Below are positions 53,277 to 62,411 of a stretch of 64,000 nucleotides of DNA, piece by piece (within the stretch, counting starts at the first letter, position 1; each line of letters begins with the position of its first letter). The translations under genes and the position numbers were made by a program. This DNA is from Myxococcus eversor (lineage in GTDB: Bacteria > Myxococcota > Myxococcia > Myxococcales > Myxococcaceae). Below the pieces are notes generated by a model, which saw nothing but the letters and a program-made list of their open reading frames with translations, was not told where the DNA came from and ran no database searches. The stretch lies in contig NZ_JAAIXY010000017.1 of NCBI RefSeq assembly GCF_010894455.1, positions 124,001-188,000 on the forward strand, written 5' to 3'.

Positions 53277-54836
53277 GTGTCCCAGGCACCCGCACCGCTC
53301 CATAGCCGCTTCGAGGTTCACGACCGGAAGCAGTTCGAGATCAAGCTCGAGTACCAGCCCTCGGGCGTGGACGAGACGCGCTACCTCGTGGAGGCGCATC
53401 TGTTCCTCCCCGGCAGTCTGAACATCGACCAGGAGACGTACCCCCGCGCGGACTTCTACGCGGACATCCACAACTACGTGCGCTTCAAGACGCCGGTGAT
53501 GGCGGTGCAGGAGCTGCTCTCGTCGGACACCTCGCCGCTGGTGCGGCTGGAGGCGTGGCTGCGCACGGGGCTGGGCTCGGAGCGGGACGTCGTCTACCAG
53601 GCCAAGCTCCTGTCGTGCGTGCTGCGCGGTGCGCTGCGCCGCTTCGCCACGGGGGTGGAGTCCCGCTGCGAGGGGCCGGTGGCGCTGCCCACCGACGCGT
53701 GCGCGACGCTGGAGTCCGAGGTGGTGGCGATGCAGGCGGGGGTGACGCAGGTGATGGCGCGCTTCCGCCAGTGGCTGCGCTCGGTGGGGGAGCTGCGCCT
53801 GCAGGAGCGCTCGCGCGCGTCGCTGCGGCTGGTGGACGAGTACGTCAGCCTGCTGGTGGAGAACGGCTTCCGGCGCTCGGTGGCGGACATGAAGTCTCTG
53901 CCGCGCGGAGAGCCGTGGCTGGGGCTGCGCAAGGGGTTGATGGAGGCGGTGCTGCGCGAGGAGTCCTACCGCAAGGAGCACCGGCTGCGCAGCGTGCTGA
54001 GCCCCACGGGCGACAACGAGGAGTACATCCAGCGGCTGGGCATGCTGAAGAAGTTCTGCATGAACGTGCTCTTCCTGTCCTCGCGCCGCAGGCAGAAGCG
54101 GCAGGGGTGGGAAGAGGTGCTGTTCGCGCTGGCGGCGGGCATCGCGATGGCGTTCGCCACGGCGGTGGCGCTGTGGGCGCAGATCCGCTTCACGCAGGTG
54201 AGCCTCAACTTCTTCCTCATCGCCGTGGTCGGCTACATGATGAAGGACCGCATCAAGGAGGGCCTGCGGAGGCTGTCGAGCCGGGTGGCCGCCACGCACC
54301 TGTCGGACCGCACCGCGGACCTGGTGGACCCGGTGACGGGGCGCACCATCGGCACGTGCGAGGAGCGGGTGGACTACGGGCCCAAGGTGCCGGACTCGGT
54401 GCTGGCGCTGCGGCACCAGGACGACTTCCTCACCGTGTCCCAGGGCGAGCTGACGGAGACGGTCATCCGCTACCGCAAGCACATCGTCCTGGACGCGCGC
54501 CTGTTGCCGCGCTCGGACCGGGGGCTGTCGGGCGTCACGGACATCCTGCGGCTCAACGTGGAGCGCTTCCTGCGGGACATGGACGAGCCGGAGCTGGCGC
54601 TGGAGTACGTGGACCTGGCGGACCTGTCGGTGGGGCACATCCGAGGCGCCAAGCGCTACCCGGTGGACGTGGTGTTCCGCTTCACGGTGGAGGAGGAGGA
54701 GACGGACCGGCGCCAGGAGAGCACGCAGCTGGTGCGGCTGGTGCTGGACCGCAACGGCATCCAGCGCATGCTGCGCTTCGCGGACACGACTCCGGGCGCG
54801 CCCACTGGCCCCATGCCCTGGCAGTCGGCCGCCTGA
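53277..54836 (+). CDS. Large membrane-associated protein of unknown family
   Basis: 519 aa from the GTG at 53277. Residues 1-290 are soluble, helical and Arg/Glu-rich. Two adjacent hydrophobic segments lie at about 285-305 and 310-322 (FALAAGIAMAFATAVALWA and LNFFLIAVVGYMM). A beta-rich domain follows at about 345-510. Both ends would face the cytoplasm if the helices form a hairpin. I do not recognise a family. The HAD gene follows 55 bases later on the same strand. Confidence 0.78.
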   Translation: MSQAPAPLHSRFEVHDRKQFEIKLEYQPSGVDETRYLVEAHLFLPGSLNIDQETYPRADFYADIHNYVRFKTPVMAVQELLSSDTSPLVRLEAWLRTGLGSERDVVYQAKLLSCVLRGALRRFATGVESRCEGPVALPTDACATLESEVVAMQAGVTQVMARFRQWLRSVGELRLQERSRASLRLVDEYVSLLVENGFRRSVADMKSLPRGEPWLGLRKGLMEAVLREESYRKEHRLRSVLSPTGDNEEYIQRLGMLKKFCMNVLFLSSRRRQKRQGWEEVLFALAAGIAMAFATAVALWAQIRFTQVSLNFFLIAVVGYMMKDRIKEGLRRLSSRVAATHLSDRTADLVDPVTGRTIGTCEERVDYGPKVPDSVLALRHQDDFLTVSQGELTETVIRYRKHIVLDARLLPRSDRGLSGVTDILRLNVERFLRDMDEPELALEYVDLADLSVGHIRGAKRYPVDVVFRFTVEEEETDRRQESTQLVRLVLDRNGIQRMLRFADTTPGAPTGPMPWQSAA

Positions 54837-54891
54837 CCCGGGCGGTTTCGGCGGCGCTGGAGCCCGGGCGCGGGTAGTCTTCGCCGCGCCC

Positions 54892-55638
54892 ATGGCCCAC
54901 GAAGACTTCAAGAAGCGCATCCGCGACGACTGGCGCGACAGCCTGAACGCCATTCTGGCCCGGGCCCGCTCCCTCGGTGAGCGGGCGGTGCTGGCGTTCG
55001 ACCTGGACTCCACCCTGCTCGACAACCGGCACCGGCAGGCTCGCATCCTGAGGGAATACGGCGAGGCCCAGGGCGTGCCGAGCCTCGCCGCCTGTGGACC
55101 CGACCATTGGACTTCCGGCTGGGACATGCGTGACGCGATGCGTGCCTGCGGCCTGGAGGAGGCCCAGGTGCAGGCCCACTTCCCGGAGGCCCGCCGCTTC
55201 TGGGGCGAGCGCTTCTTCACCAGCGAGTACTGCGAGGTGGACGAGGCCATCGACGGCGCGGCGGCCTTCACCCACGCCGTGGTGGCCACCGGGGCGAGGC
55301 TCGTCTACGTGACGGGGCGCCACGAGGGCATGCGCGAGGGCTCCGTCGCCTGCATGCGGCGCCACGGCATGGCGCTGCCGGATGACGAACGGGTGCTGCT
55401 CGTGATGAAGCCCACGCCGCGCGAGGACGACGACGCGTTCAAGCGCGAGGCGCACGCGAGGCTGGGTCGGCTGGGCACCGTGGTGGCCGCCTTCGACAAC
55501 GAGCCCACCCACGCCAACGACTACCGGGTGCGCTTCCCCGAGGCCACCGTGATTCACCTGGCCACGGATCATTCCGGTCGACCGGTGACGCTGTTGGACG
55601 GCATCATCAGCGTCCCTCATTTCACCCTCGTTTCCTGA
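54892..55638 (+). CDS. HAD-superfamily hydrolase
   Basis: 248 aa. The nucleophile motif I is LAFDLDSTLLDN near residues 34-45. Motif II is in VYVTGRHE (residues about 140-147), and motif IV-like DNEPTHANDY near 203-212 supplies the acidic residues. No cap with a clear signature is seen. Substrate unknown. No signal peptide is present, so it is a cytoplasmic phosphatase-like protein. Confidence 0.85.
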   Translation: MAHEDFKKRIRDDWRDSLNAILARARSLGERAVLAFDLDSTLLDNRHRQARILREYGEAQGVPSLAACGPDHWTSGWDMRDAMRACGLEEAQVQAHFPEARRFWGERFFTSEYCEVDEAIDGAAAFTHAVVATGARLVYVTGRHEGMREGSVACMRRHGMALPDDERVLLVMKPTPREDDDAFKREAHARLGRLGTVVAAFDNEPTHANDYRVRFPEATVIHLATDHSGRPVTLLDGIISVPHFTLVS

Positions 55639-55756
55639 CGCACCGCGCCTGGAAGACAGGAGCGGCCCCGAGGGGTTTGAAAGGCTTTGAAGTCCCCCTG
55701 CCGCGCGCTATGAGGCGCACGGCGTTTACCGCCCCGGGTGAGGAGGGGCGGACAGC

Positions 55757-56896
55757 ATGGAGGCACCCGCGGTGGCCAGCCCGTACTCGAAAGACCTGCT
55801 GTTGACGATGTACCGGAAGATGTACCTCATCCGCCGTTTCGAGGAGCGCGCGGGCCAGCAGTACACGCTGGGGAAGATCGCCGGCTTCTGCCATCTGTAC
55901 ATTGGCCAGGAAGCGGTGGCGGTGGGCCCCATCGAGGCCATGCGCAAGGATGACTACATGCTCAGCGCGTACCGCGACCACGGCCAGCCCCTGGCGCGCG
56001 GCAGCGACGCGGGCATGGTGATGGCGGAGCTGTTCGGCCGGGGCACCGGCTACAGCAAGGGCAAGGGCGGCTCGATGCACATCTTCGACATCGAGCACCA
56101 GTTCTACGGGGGCTACGGCATCGTCGGCGGGCAGATTCCGCTGGCGGCCGGCATGGCCTTCGCCAGCCGCTATCGCAACGAGGACCGGGTGACGGTCTGC
56201 TACTTCGGCGACGCGGCGGCCAACCAGGGCGCGCTCCACGAGACGTTCAACATGGCGTCGAAGTGGAAGCTGCCGGTCATCTACATCTGCGAGAACAACC
56301 GCTACGGCATGGGCACGGCCATCTCCCGCACCTCGGCGGTGCCGGAGATCTACAAGCGCGCCGCCGCCTACGACATGCGCGGCGAGCCGGTGGACGGCAT
56401 GGACGTGCTGAAGATGTACGAGGCCGTGAAGGACGCGGCCGCGTGGTGCCGCGCGGGCAAGGGCCCCGTGCTGCTGGAGGCGAACACGTACCGCTTCCGT
56501 GGCCACTCCATGGCGGACCCGGCGACCTACCGCTCCAAGCAGGAGGTGGAGGAGGAGCGCAAGGGCGACCCCATCCCCAAGCTGCGCGACTACGCCCTCA
56601 AGAACGGCCTGGGCGCGGACGCGGACTTCGAGCGGATCGAAGAAGAGGTGAAGGCCCAGGTGGACGCCGCGGTGAAGTTCGCGGACGAGTCCCCGGAGCC
56701 GAGCCTGGAAGAGCTGTGGCGCGACACCATCGTCGAGCCGGGCGAGCCGGACGTGCGTCCCCGTGAGCGGGTGCTGGGCGTGAAGGTGGAGAACTGGCCG
56801 TCGTACCCGAGCGGCCAGGAGCTGAAGGTGACGTGGGACCTGGAGCCGCGCGCGCAGGCCGAGGCGGCGGACAAGAAGGCGGGCCTGACGAACTGA
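55757..56896 (+). CDS. pdhA: Pyruvate dehydrogenase E1 component, alpha subunit
   Basis: 379 aa; GAGGAGG precedes the ATG. The thiamine-diphosphate motif GDG-x-NQG is visible as YFGDAAANQGALHETF, and the E1-alpha start RRFEERAGQQYTLGKIAGFC is conserved. Phosphorylation-loop-like YRFRGHSMADPATYR is present. It pairs with E1-beta (the next gene) to decarboxylate pyruvate. Together with pdhB and pdhC it forms an operon; the E3 gene is not adjacent. Confidence 0.96.
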   Translation: MEAPAVASPYSKDLLLTMYRKMYLIRRFEERAGQQYTLGKIAGFCHLYIGQEAVAVGPIEAMRKDDYMLSAYRDHGQPLARGSDAGMVMAELFGRGTGYSKGKGGSMHIFDIEHQFYGGYGIVGGQIPLAAGMAFASRYRNEDRVTVCYFGDAAANQGALHETFNMASKWKLPVIYICENNRYGMGTAISRTSAVPEIYKRAAAYDMRGEPVDGMDVLKMYEAVKDAAAWCRAGKGPVLLEANTYRFRGHSMADPATYRSKQEVEEERKGDPIPKLRDYALKNGLGADADFERIEEEVKAQVDAAVKFADESPEPSLEELWRDTIVEPGEPDVRPRERVLGVKVENWPSYPSGQELKVTWDLEPRAQAEAADKKAGLTN

Positions 56897-56950
56897 GTCG
56901 CAAGGCCCCCCTGACCAACCAACCTTTTTGATTTCGAGTCGGAGCCGACG

Positions 56951-57937
56951 ATGCCCGAGTTGATGTACCGCGAGGCCCTGAACCAGGCGCTCGCCGAGGA
57001 GATGGAGCGCGACGCCAACGTCTTCCTGATTGGCGAGGAAGTGGGTCGCTACAACGGCGCCTTCAAGGTGTCGCAGGGGCTTTTGGACAAGTTCGGGAGC
57101 GCGCGCATCATCGACGCGCCCATCTCCGAGCTGGGCTTCGGCGGCATGAGCGTGGGCGCGGCCATGGTGGGCCTGCGTCCCGTGGTGGAGATGATGACCT
57201 GGAACTTCGCGATTCTGGCGATGGATCAGATCGTCAACAACGCGGCCAAGCTGCGCCACATGTCCGGCGGTCAGCTGCGCTGCCCCATCGTCTTCCGTGG
57301 ACCGGGCGGCGCCGGTGGCCGTCTGTCCAGCCAGCACAGCCAGTCGCTGGAGGCCAACTACGCGCACTTCCCGGGCCTGAAGGTGATTGCGCCCGCGACG
57401 CCCGCGGACGCCAAGGGGATGCTCAAGTCGGCCATCCGCGACGAGAACCCCGTCATCATGTTCGAGGGCGAGCGGCTCTACGCGCTCAAGGGCGAGGTGC
57501 CCGAGGGCGAGCACGTCGTGCCGCTGGGCAAGGCGGACGTGAAGCGCGAGGGGACGGACGTCACCGTCATCACCTGGAGCCGCATGTACTACTTCTGCAT
57601 GCAGGCGGCCGAGGAGTTGGCGAAGGAGGGCATCAGCGTGGAGGTCCTGGACCTGCGCACGCTGCGGCCCCTGGATGAAGAGGCCATCCTGGCGAGCGTG
57701 CGCAAGACGAACCGCGCCGTCATCGTCGAGGAGGGCTGGGCGCTGGCGGGTATCGGCGCCTCCGTGGTGGACATCATCCAGTCCAAGGCGTTCGACGAGC
57801 TGGACGCGCCAGTGGAGCGCGTGACGGGGCTCGATGTGAACATGTCCTATGCGGCGAACCTGGAGAACGCGACCCAGCCGGACGCGCCCAAGATCATCGC
57901 GGCCGTGAAGAAGGTGTTGTACCGCCAGGGAGCCTGA
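56951..57937 (+). CDS. pdhB: Pyruvate dehydrogenase E1 component, beta subunit
   Basis: 328 aa starting MPELMYREALNQALAEEM, the common E1-beta start. Conserved stretches are FLIGEEVGRYNGAFKVSQGL, RIIDAPISELGFGG, SSQHSQSLEA and SVVDIIQSKAFDELDAPVER, as in transketolase-like E1-beta subunits. It lies 54 bases after pdhA and six bases before pdhC. Confidence 0.96.
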   Translation: MPELMYREALNQALAEEMERDANVFLIGEEVGRYNGAFKVSQGLLDKFGSARIIDAPISELGFGGMSVGAAMVGLRPVVEMMTWNFAILAMDQIVNNAAKLRHMSGGQLRCPIVFRGPGGAGGRLSSQHSQSLEANYAHFPGLKVIAPATPADAKGMLKSAIRDENPVIMFEGERLYALKGEVPEGEHVVPLGKADVKREGTDVTVITWSRMYYFCMQAAEELAKEGISVEVLDLRTLRPLDEEAILASVRKTNRAVIVEEGWALAGIGASVVDIIQSKAFDELDAPVERVTGLDVNMSYAANLENATQPDAPKIIAAVKKVLYRQGA

Positions 57938-57942
57938 CCCGT

Positions 57943-59568
57943 ATGGCCACGCCCATTCAGATGCCGAGCCTGTCCCCGACGATGACGGAGGGGAAGATCG
58001 TCAAGTGGCTGAAGAAGGTGGGGGACAAGGTCACCTCCGGTGAGGCCATCGCCGAACTGGAGACGGACAAGTCCAACCTCGAAATCGAGGCCTACGACGA
58101 CGGCTACCTTCTTCAGATTCTCGTCGACGAGAACCAGTCGGCTCCCGTCGGCGCTCCCATCGCCTACATCGGCGCGCAGGGCGAGAAGGTGGCGGCGGGG
58201 GGGGCTCCGGCGCCCAAGGCCGCCGCGCCCGCTCCTGCTGCTCCCGCCGCGAAGGTCGAGGCCCCCAAGGCCCCCGCCGCCGCGCCTGCTCCGGCCGCCG
58301 CTCCCGTGTCGAGCGGAGGCGGGGACCGCATCGCCATCCAGTTGCCGAGCCTGTCCCCGACGATGACGGAGGGGAAGATCGTCAAGTGGCTGAAGAAGGT
58401 GGGGGACAAGGTCTCCTCCGGTGAGGCGCTCGCCGAACTGGAGACGGACAAGTCCAACCTCGAAATCGAGGCCTACGACGACGGGACGTTGGCGGAGATC
58501 GTCGTCGGGGAGAACCAGTCGGCCCCCGTCGGCTCGCCCATCGCGTACCTCACGCCGAAGGGTGGCAAGGCCGCCGCGCCTGCTCCCGTCGCCGCGTCGA
58601 AGCCCGTGGGGGCTGCTCCCGCCGCCGCGCCCACGCCTCCGGCCCAGGCCGCGCCTGTCGCGGCGGCACCGGTGGCGTCCGGGGGACGACGTGTTCGCGC
58701 CAGCCCGCTGGCGAAGAAGATCGCCAAGGACAAGGGGCTGGACATCGCCCAGGTGCAGGGCTCGGGTCCGTCGGGTCGCGTGGTGAAGCGCGACATCGAG
58801 GAGGCCCTGGCCCGTGGAGTGAAGGCTCCTGTCGCCGCTCCCACGGCGCCCGTTGCGCGCAAGGCACCGTCCGCCGCGACGGTGGCCCGTCCCGAGGCCC
58901 GCACCGAGCCGCTGTCCTCCATGCGCAAGGTCATCGCGCAGCGGATGACGGAGGTGAAGCCCGGCGTGCCGCACTTCTATCTCACCCTCGAGGTGGAGAT
59001 GGATGCCGCGGTGAAGGTGCGCGAGGAGGCGAAGGCGATGGAGCTCAAGGTCTCCGTCAACGACCTCATCGTGAAGGCCGTGGCGATGGCCGTGCGCCGC
59101 TACCCGAAGATCAACGTCTCGCTCCAGGGGGACCAGGTGGTCCACCACGGCTCGGTGGACGTGGGTATCGCCGTGGCGCTGGAGCAGGGACTCATCACCC
59201 CCGTCATCCGCGACGCGGACACGAAGGGGCTCCAGGCCATCTCCACGGAGGTGCGTGAGCTGGCGGAGCGCGCTCGCAAGCGGGCCCTCAAGCCCGAGGA
59301 GTACACGGGCGGCTCCATCACCGTGAGCAACCTGGGCATGTACGGCATCGACCAGTTCGTCGCCATCATCAACCCGCCGCAGGCATCCATCCTCGCGGTG
59401 GGCGCGGTGGCGGACAAGGTGGTGGCGCGGGACGGGCAGATGGTGATTCGCAAGATGATGACGGCGACGTTGTCGTGCGACCACCGCATCATCGACGGTG
59501 CCATTGGCGCGGAGTTCCTGCGGGAGCTGCGTGGCCTGCTGGAGCACCCGACGCGGCTGCTGTTCTAG
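57943..59568 (+). CDS. pdhC: Dihydrolipoamide acetyltransferase (E2) with two near-identical lipoyl domains
   Basis: 541 aa. Two N-terminal lipoyl domains have DKSNLE-type lipoylation sites at Lys43 and Lys170. Ala/Pro-rich linkers follow. The peripheral subunit-binding domain is at about 247-288 (RASPLAKKIAKDKGLD). The C-terminal catalytic domain has the HxxxDG motif as SCDHRIIDGA near residue 510. It transfers the acetyl group from E1 to coenzyme A. The two lipoyl domains are almost identical at DNA level. It starts six bases after pdhB. Confidence 0.97.
   Translation: MATPIQMPSLSPTMTEGKIVKWLKKVGDKVTSGEAIAELETDKSNLEIEAYDDGYLLQILVDENQSAPVGAPIAYIGAQGEKVAAGGAPAPKAAAPAPAAPAAKVEAPKAPAAAPAPAAAPVSSGGGDRIAIQLPSLSPTMTEGKIVKWLKKVGDKVSSGEALAELETDKSNLEIEAYDDGTLAEIVVGENQSAPVGSPIAYLTPKGGKAAAPAPVAASKPVGAAPAAAPTPPAQAAPVAAAPVASGGRRVRASPLAKKIAKDKGLDIAQVQGSGPSGRVVKRDIEEALARGVKAPVAAPTAPVARKAPSAATVARPEARTEPLSSMRKVIAQRMTEVKPGVPHFYLTLEVEMDAAVKVREEAKAMELKVSVNDLIVKAVAMAVRRYPKINVSLQGDQVVHHGSVDVGIAVALEQGLITPVIRDADTKGLQAISTEVRELAERARKRALKPEEYTGGSITVSNLGMYGIDQFVAIINPPQASILAVGAVADKVVARDGQMVIRKMMTATLSCDHRIIDGAIGAEFLRELRGLLEHPTRLLF
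57962..58103 (+). repeat. Direct repeat, lipoyl domain copy 1 (copy 2 at 58343-58484)
   Basis: 142 bases recur 381 bases downstream (127 codons, same frame) with only three mismatches by eye count. The linkers between and after the copies are not similar. Confidence 0.9.
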
Positions 59569-59579
59569 GCCGTTCTCGT

Positions 59580-59628
59580 GGCCCGCTCCTCGTCGTGCTC
59601 CGTCATCCGGGGCGCACGGGAGCGGGCC
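59580..59628. terminator. Hairpin between convergent pdhC and the small charged protein gene
   Basis: GGCCCGCTCC (59580-59589) and GGAGCGGGCC (59619-59628) are perfect 10-base arms around a 29-base loop. It lies just after the pdhC stop and could serve both directions. Confidence 0.6.
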
Positions 59629-59634
59629 GCGCTG

Positions 59635-59877
59635 TCACTTGCGCGTCGGCTCGTCGCGGCGCGATTCCTCTTCCAAACGCCGCTGCTCGCACGTCACGCT
59701 CGCCTGCTGCTCGCGGCTCGTACCCGTCGGCAGGTCGTGCTCCTCGTCCACCGAGCGTCCCCTCATGCCGGGCCAGGGCTCGGGGCGGGTGGCCTCCACG
59801 TGCTCAATGTGTTCCTTGTAATCACTGTCGCTGGCCGCGTTGCGCGGCACGTCGTCCGGCTTGTCCTGGTGCGCCAT
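59635..59877 (-). CDS. Small highly charged protein, unknown function
   Basis: 80 aa from the ATG at 59877, preceded by AGGAGGG. The sequence is acidic and basic throughout, with PWPGMRGRSVDEEHD in the middle and an Arg/Glu-rich end; probably disordered. One Cys. No family recognised. The strong ribosome site makes it credible. Confidence 0.65.
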   Translation of the reverse strand: MAHQDKPDDVPRNAASDSDYKEHIEHVEATRPEPWPGMRGRSVDEEHDLPTGTSREQQASVTCEQRRLEEESRRDEPTRK

Positions 59878-60050
59878 GGCGCTGCCCTCCTGGAGCTGGA
59901 GACTCGGGGGGAGTCCCTCAGTCAACGGTGTGACGCGTGGCGATAGGCGTCCACCCCGTGGCTCCTCGGCAAGGCCCGTTCCCTCGCTTGCTGAGCGAGC
60001 ACGAAAAAAAGGCCGGCAGCCGCATCGGTTCGCTGCTTAACTTGGTCCCA

Positions 60051-60365
60051 ATGAACGACGACATGACACGCGAACGGCTTGTCGAGGGTGTGTCGGAGTT
60101 GGAGTCACGGGTCGGTCAGCCGCTGCCACTCGCGCAGTCGCTGCACCAGGCCCTGCTCGGCGCGGTTTTCCCCCTCACCGCTGAAGAGCTCACCTGGGTG
60201 GCCCGGGAGAACGAGGCCTCGCCCACGGTGCTGTCGCTGCTGGGCGTGCTGCCCAGGGGCAGCTTCCCCTCCGTGGACGCGGTGGCCGTGGCCCTGGAGC
60301 AGGATGCCGAGCGCGCGGAGCCGCTCCCGGAGCCTCGCGCCTCCACCCTCACATCCTCCCGCTGA
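60051..60365 (+). CDS. DUF2795-like small protein
   Basis: 104 aa from the ATG at 60051. The core residues FPLTAEELTWVARENEASPT followed by VLSLLGVLPRGSFPSVDAVA fit the DUF2795 pattern, a short helical domain of unknown function in which FP/YP and a later LP are conserved. The last 20 residues are Pro/Ser/Glu-rich. No signal peptide. Standalone gene. Confidence 0.7.
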   Translation: MNDDMTRERLVEGVSELESRVGQPLPLAQSLHQALLGAVFPLTAEELTWVARENEASPTVLSLLGVLPRGSFPSVDAVAVALEQDAERAEPLPEPRASTLTSSR

Positions 60366-60627
60366 ACCCTCCATCCTCGCGGCGCGTCGGGCCCTCACCC
60401 GACGCGCTCGTGACGCCGGCGGCACGTCCGTGCCCCTGCCGGGGAACCGTGCCGTCGTCTGGATTTTCCTGGGGGTCAAACCTGTCTGGTTGCTCTAGAG
60501 TTGGGGAGGCATTGCGTCCCGGGGGGACGGTTCCGTCGGCACCCAGAAGAAAGGGAGTCGGAGGAGGCGCTATCCTAGGCGTCACCAGCCTGGCCTCGTC
60601 GTGGGATAGCCGGCCAGGAGGAGCGTC

Positions 60628-61785
60628 ATGAACCCGTCTGAACTACCCGCGGTGCTGTACGTCGACGACGACGCCCTCAACCTGCGGGTCTTCGACGCGA
60701 ACTTCGGCCAACGCTTCCGCATCTTCCGCAGCGCGTCCCCCAGCGAGGCGCTGACGCTGCTCGAGCAGCGCAAGGGTGAGATTGGCGTCATCCTCTCCGA
60801 CCAGCGCATGCCAGGGATGACGGGCGTGGAGCTGTTGGAGCGCGCCCGCTCGATTGCGCCCGACGCCAAGCGCATGCTCGTCACGGCATACGCGGACATG
60901 CAGGCCGTCATCGACGCGGTGAACCGCGGACAGGTGACGCGCTACTTCGTCAAGCCGTGGGACCGCTCGGAGCTGCAGGCGGCGCTGGACGACGCGCTGA
61001 AGATTGCGCGGTTGGAGCTGCGCATCCGCGAGGTGGAAGGGCGGATGATGAAGTCGGAGCGTCTGGCCACGCTGGGGCAGGTGACGGCGGGAATCGCCCA
61101 CGAGCTGATGGGCCCGGTGGGCTACCTCTCGCAGAACGTGGCGTCGCTGCAGCGGGATTTGACGAGCGTCATCCAGTACGTGTCCAAGCACCTGCCGGGA
61201 GACCCGAGTCCCGAAGTCGCGGAGACGGTGGAGGACCTGCCGGCGCTCATCAAGGACCTGGCGGACGGCGCCGAGCACCTGCGCCAGGTGGCGTTGGGGC
61301 TGCGCGCGCAGGCGCGAGGCGAGGACATGGAGGGCACGGCGGACGTGGCCGAAGTGGTCTCCTTCGCGGTGAAGCTGGCGCGCGCCGAGGTGCGCGACAG
61401 GGCTCGGTTGACGAGCAACGGCGAGCCGGTGCGCGTGGCCTTCGGTCCGGTGAAGTTGTGCCAGGTGCTGCTCAACCTCGTGGTCAACGCGGCGCAGGCC
61501 ATGAGTGGCACCGGGCGGCAGGGGCGCATCGAAGTGCGCTGGTCCGTGCGGACCGAGGACGTGGTGCTCACGGTGGCGGACAACGGCTGCGGCATCCCGA
61601 TGGACCTCCAGGAGCGCGTCTTCCAGCCGCTGTTCACCACGAAGCCGGTGGGCATCGGCACGGGTCTGGGGTTGTCCATCTGCCGCGAACTGGTGACGCA
61701 AGCGGGCGGCAACCTGCGGCTGTCGTCCACGCCGGGCGAGGGCACGGACATCGAAATCACCCTCCGGCGAGCCCCGCTCCCCTGA
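60628..61785 (+). CDS. Receiver-histidine kinase (REC-HisKA-HATPase)
   Basis: 385 aa without membrane segments. An N-terminal receiver has LYVDDDALN and the phospho-acceptor Asp in ILSDQRMPGMTG near residue 58, and ends with YFVKPWD. A HisKA segment follows with LGQVTAGIAHELMGPVGYL (the phosphorylatable His in AHELMGP). The HATPase has LCQVLLNLVVNAAQAM, DNGCGIP, GIGTGLGLSI and GGNLRLSSTPGEGT. This receiver-first hybrid is soluble. It probably receives phosphate from another kinase and passes it on. The small membrane protein converges on it with a 29-base overlap. Confidence 0.95.
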   Translation: MNPSELPAVLYVDDDALNLRVFDANFGQRFRIFRSASPSEALTLLEQRKGEIGVILSDQRMPGMTGVELLERARSIAPDAKRMLVTAYADMQAVIDAVNRGQVTRYFVKPWDRSELQAALDDALKIARLELRIREVEGRMMKSERLATLGQVTAGIAHELMGPVGYLSQNVASLQRDLTSVIQYVSKHLPGDPSPEVAETVEDLPALIKDLADGAEHLRQVALGLRAQARGEDMEGTADVAEVVSFAVKLARAEVRDRARLTSNGEPVRVAFGPVKLCQVLLNLVVNAAQAMSGTGRQGRIEVRWSVRTEDVVLTVADNGCGIPMDLQERVFQPLFTTKPVGIGTGLGLSICRELVTQAGGNLRLSSTPGEGTDIEITLRRAPLP

Positions 61786-62353
61786 GGCCGAAGGCGTTGC
61801 TGAGCATGCGCCACACACGGTGGAGTGACTCGCCCTCCGAGGGGCGCACGTCCTCCACCAGCACGGCGCGCTGGGGCTGAGCGCCCTCCGGGGCGTACTC
61901 CACGATGAGCGCGTAGCGAGGGCCGGGGCGCTCGACGAGGTGCACCGCGCGCACCGCGTCGAAGGGCACCAGCTCCGCGCGGGTGGCGCCGGGAGTCCAG
62001 GCCAGGCGCTCCAGGCGCAGGCTCTCCGAGCGGAAGTGCATCACGAAGCGACGGCGTCCCAACCGGGACTCGATTCGCAGGGCGAGTCCCACCAGCGCCG
62101 CGGCGACGAGGGCCAGGACTCCCGACGCGGTGGGGAAGGCGCCTTTCTCGTGGCCCACCATGACGGCTGCGCCCACGGCGCAGCCCACGGCGACACCGAC
62201 ACACAATCCCGGCAGCATTCTCCGCTCCCAACGCGGGGGGAGGGATTCGCCCAGCAGGCGTCCGCCGTCGTAACGCAGGCGCACGTCTCCCAGGAGTGGG
62301 GGCACCCGGTTCTCCAGCAACGCGTCTTCGAAGCTCGCCACGGACAGCAGCAT
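61757..62353 (-). CDS. Small bitopic membrane protein, PH-like C-terminus possible
   Basis: 198 aa from the ATG at 62353. Two adjacent hydrophobic segments lie at about 50-66 (LCVGVAVGCAVGAAVMV) and 75-92 (ASGVLALVAAALVGLAL). The C-terminal 100 residues are beta-rich and could form a PH-like fold, but this is a guess. The 3' end overlaps the receiver-kinase gene by 29 bases. No family recognised. Confidence 0.65.
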   Translation of the reverse strand: MLLSVASFEDALLENRVPPLLGDVRLRYDGGRLLGESLPPRWERRMLPGLCVGVAVGCAVGAAVMVGHEKGAFPTASGVLALVAAALVGLALRIESRLGRRRFVMHFRSESLRLERLAWTPGATRAELVPFDAVRAVHLVERPGPRYALIVEYAPEGAQPQRAVLVEDVRPSEGESLHRVWRMLSNAFGLRGAGLAGG

Positions 62354-62411
62354 AGCGGCCCCCGCATGCGAGCCTCGAAGTCCGCGTGAAGCTGTGCGAA
62401 TCTCCCAAGTC

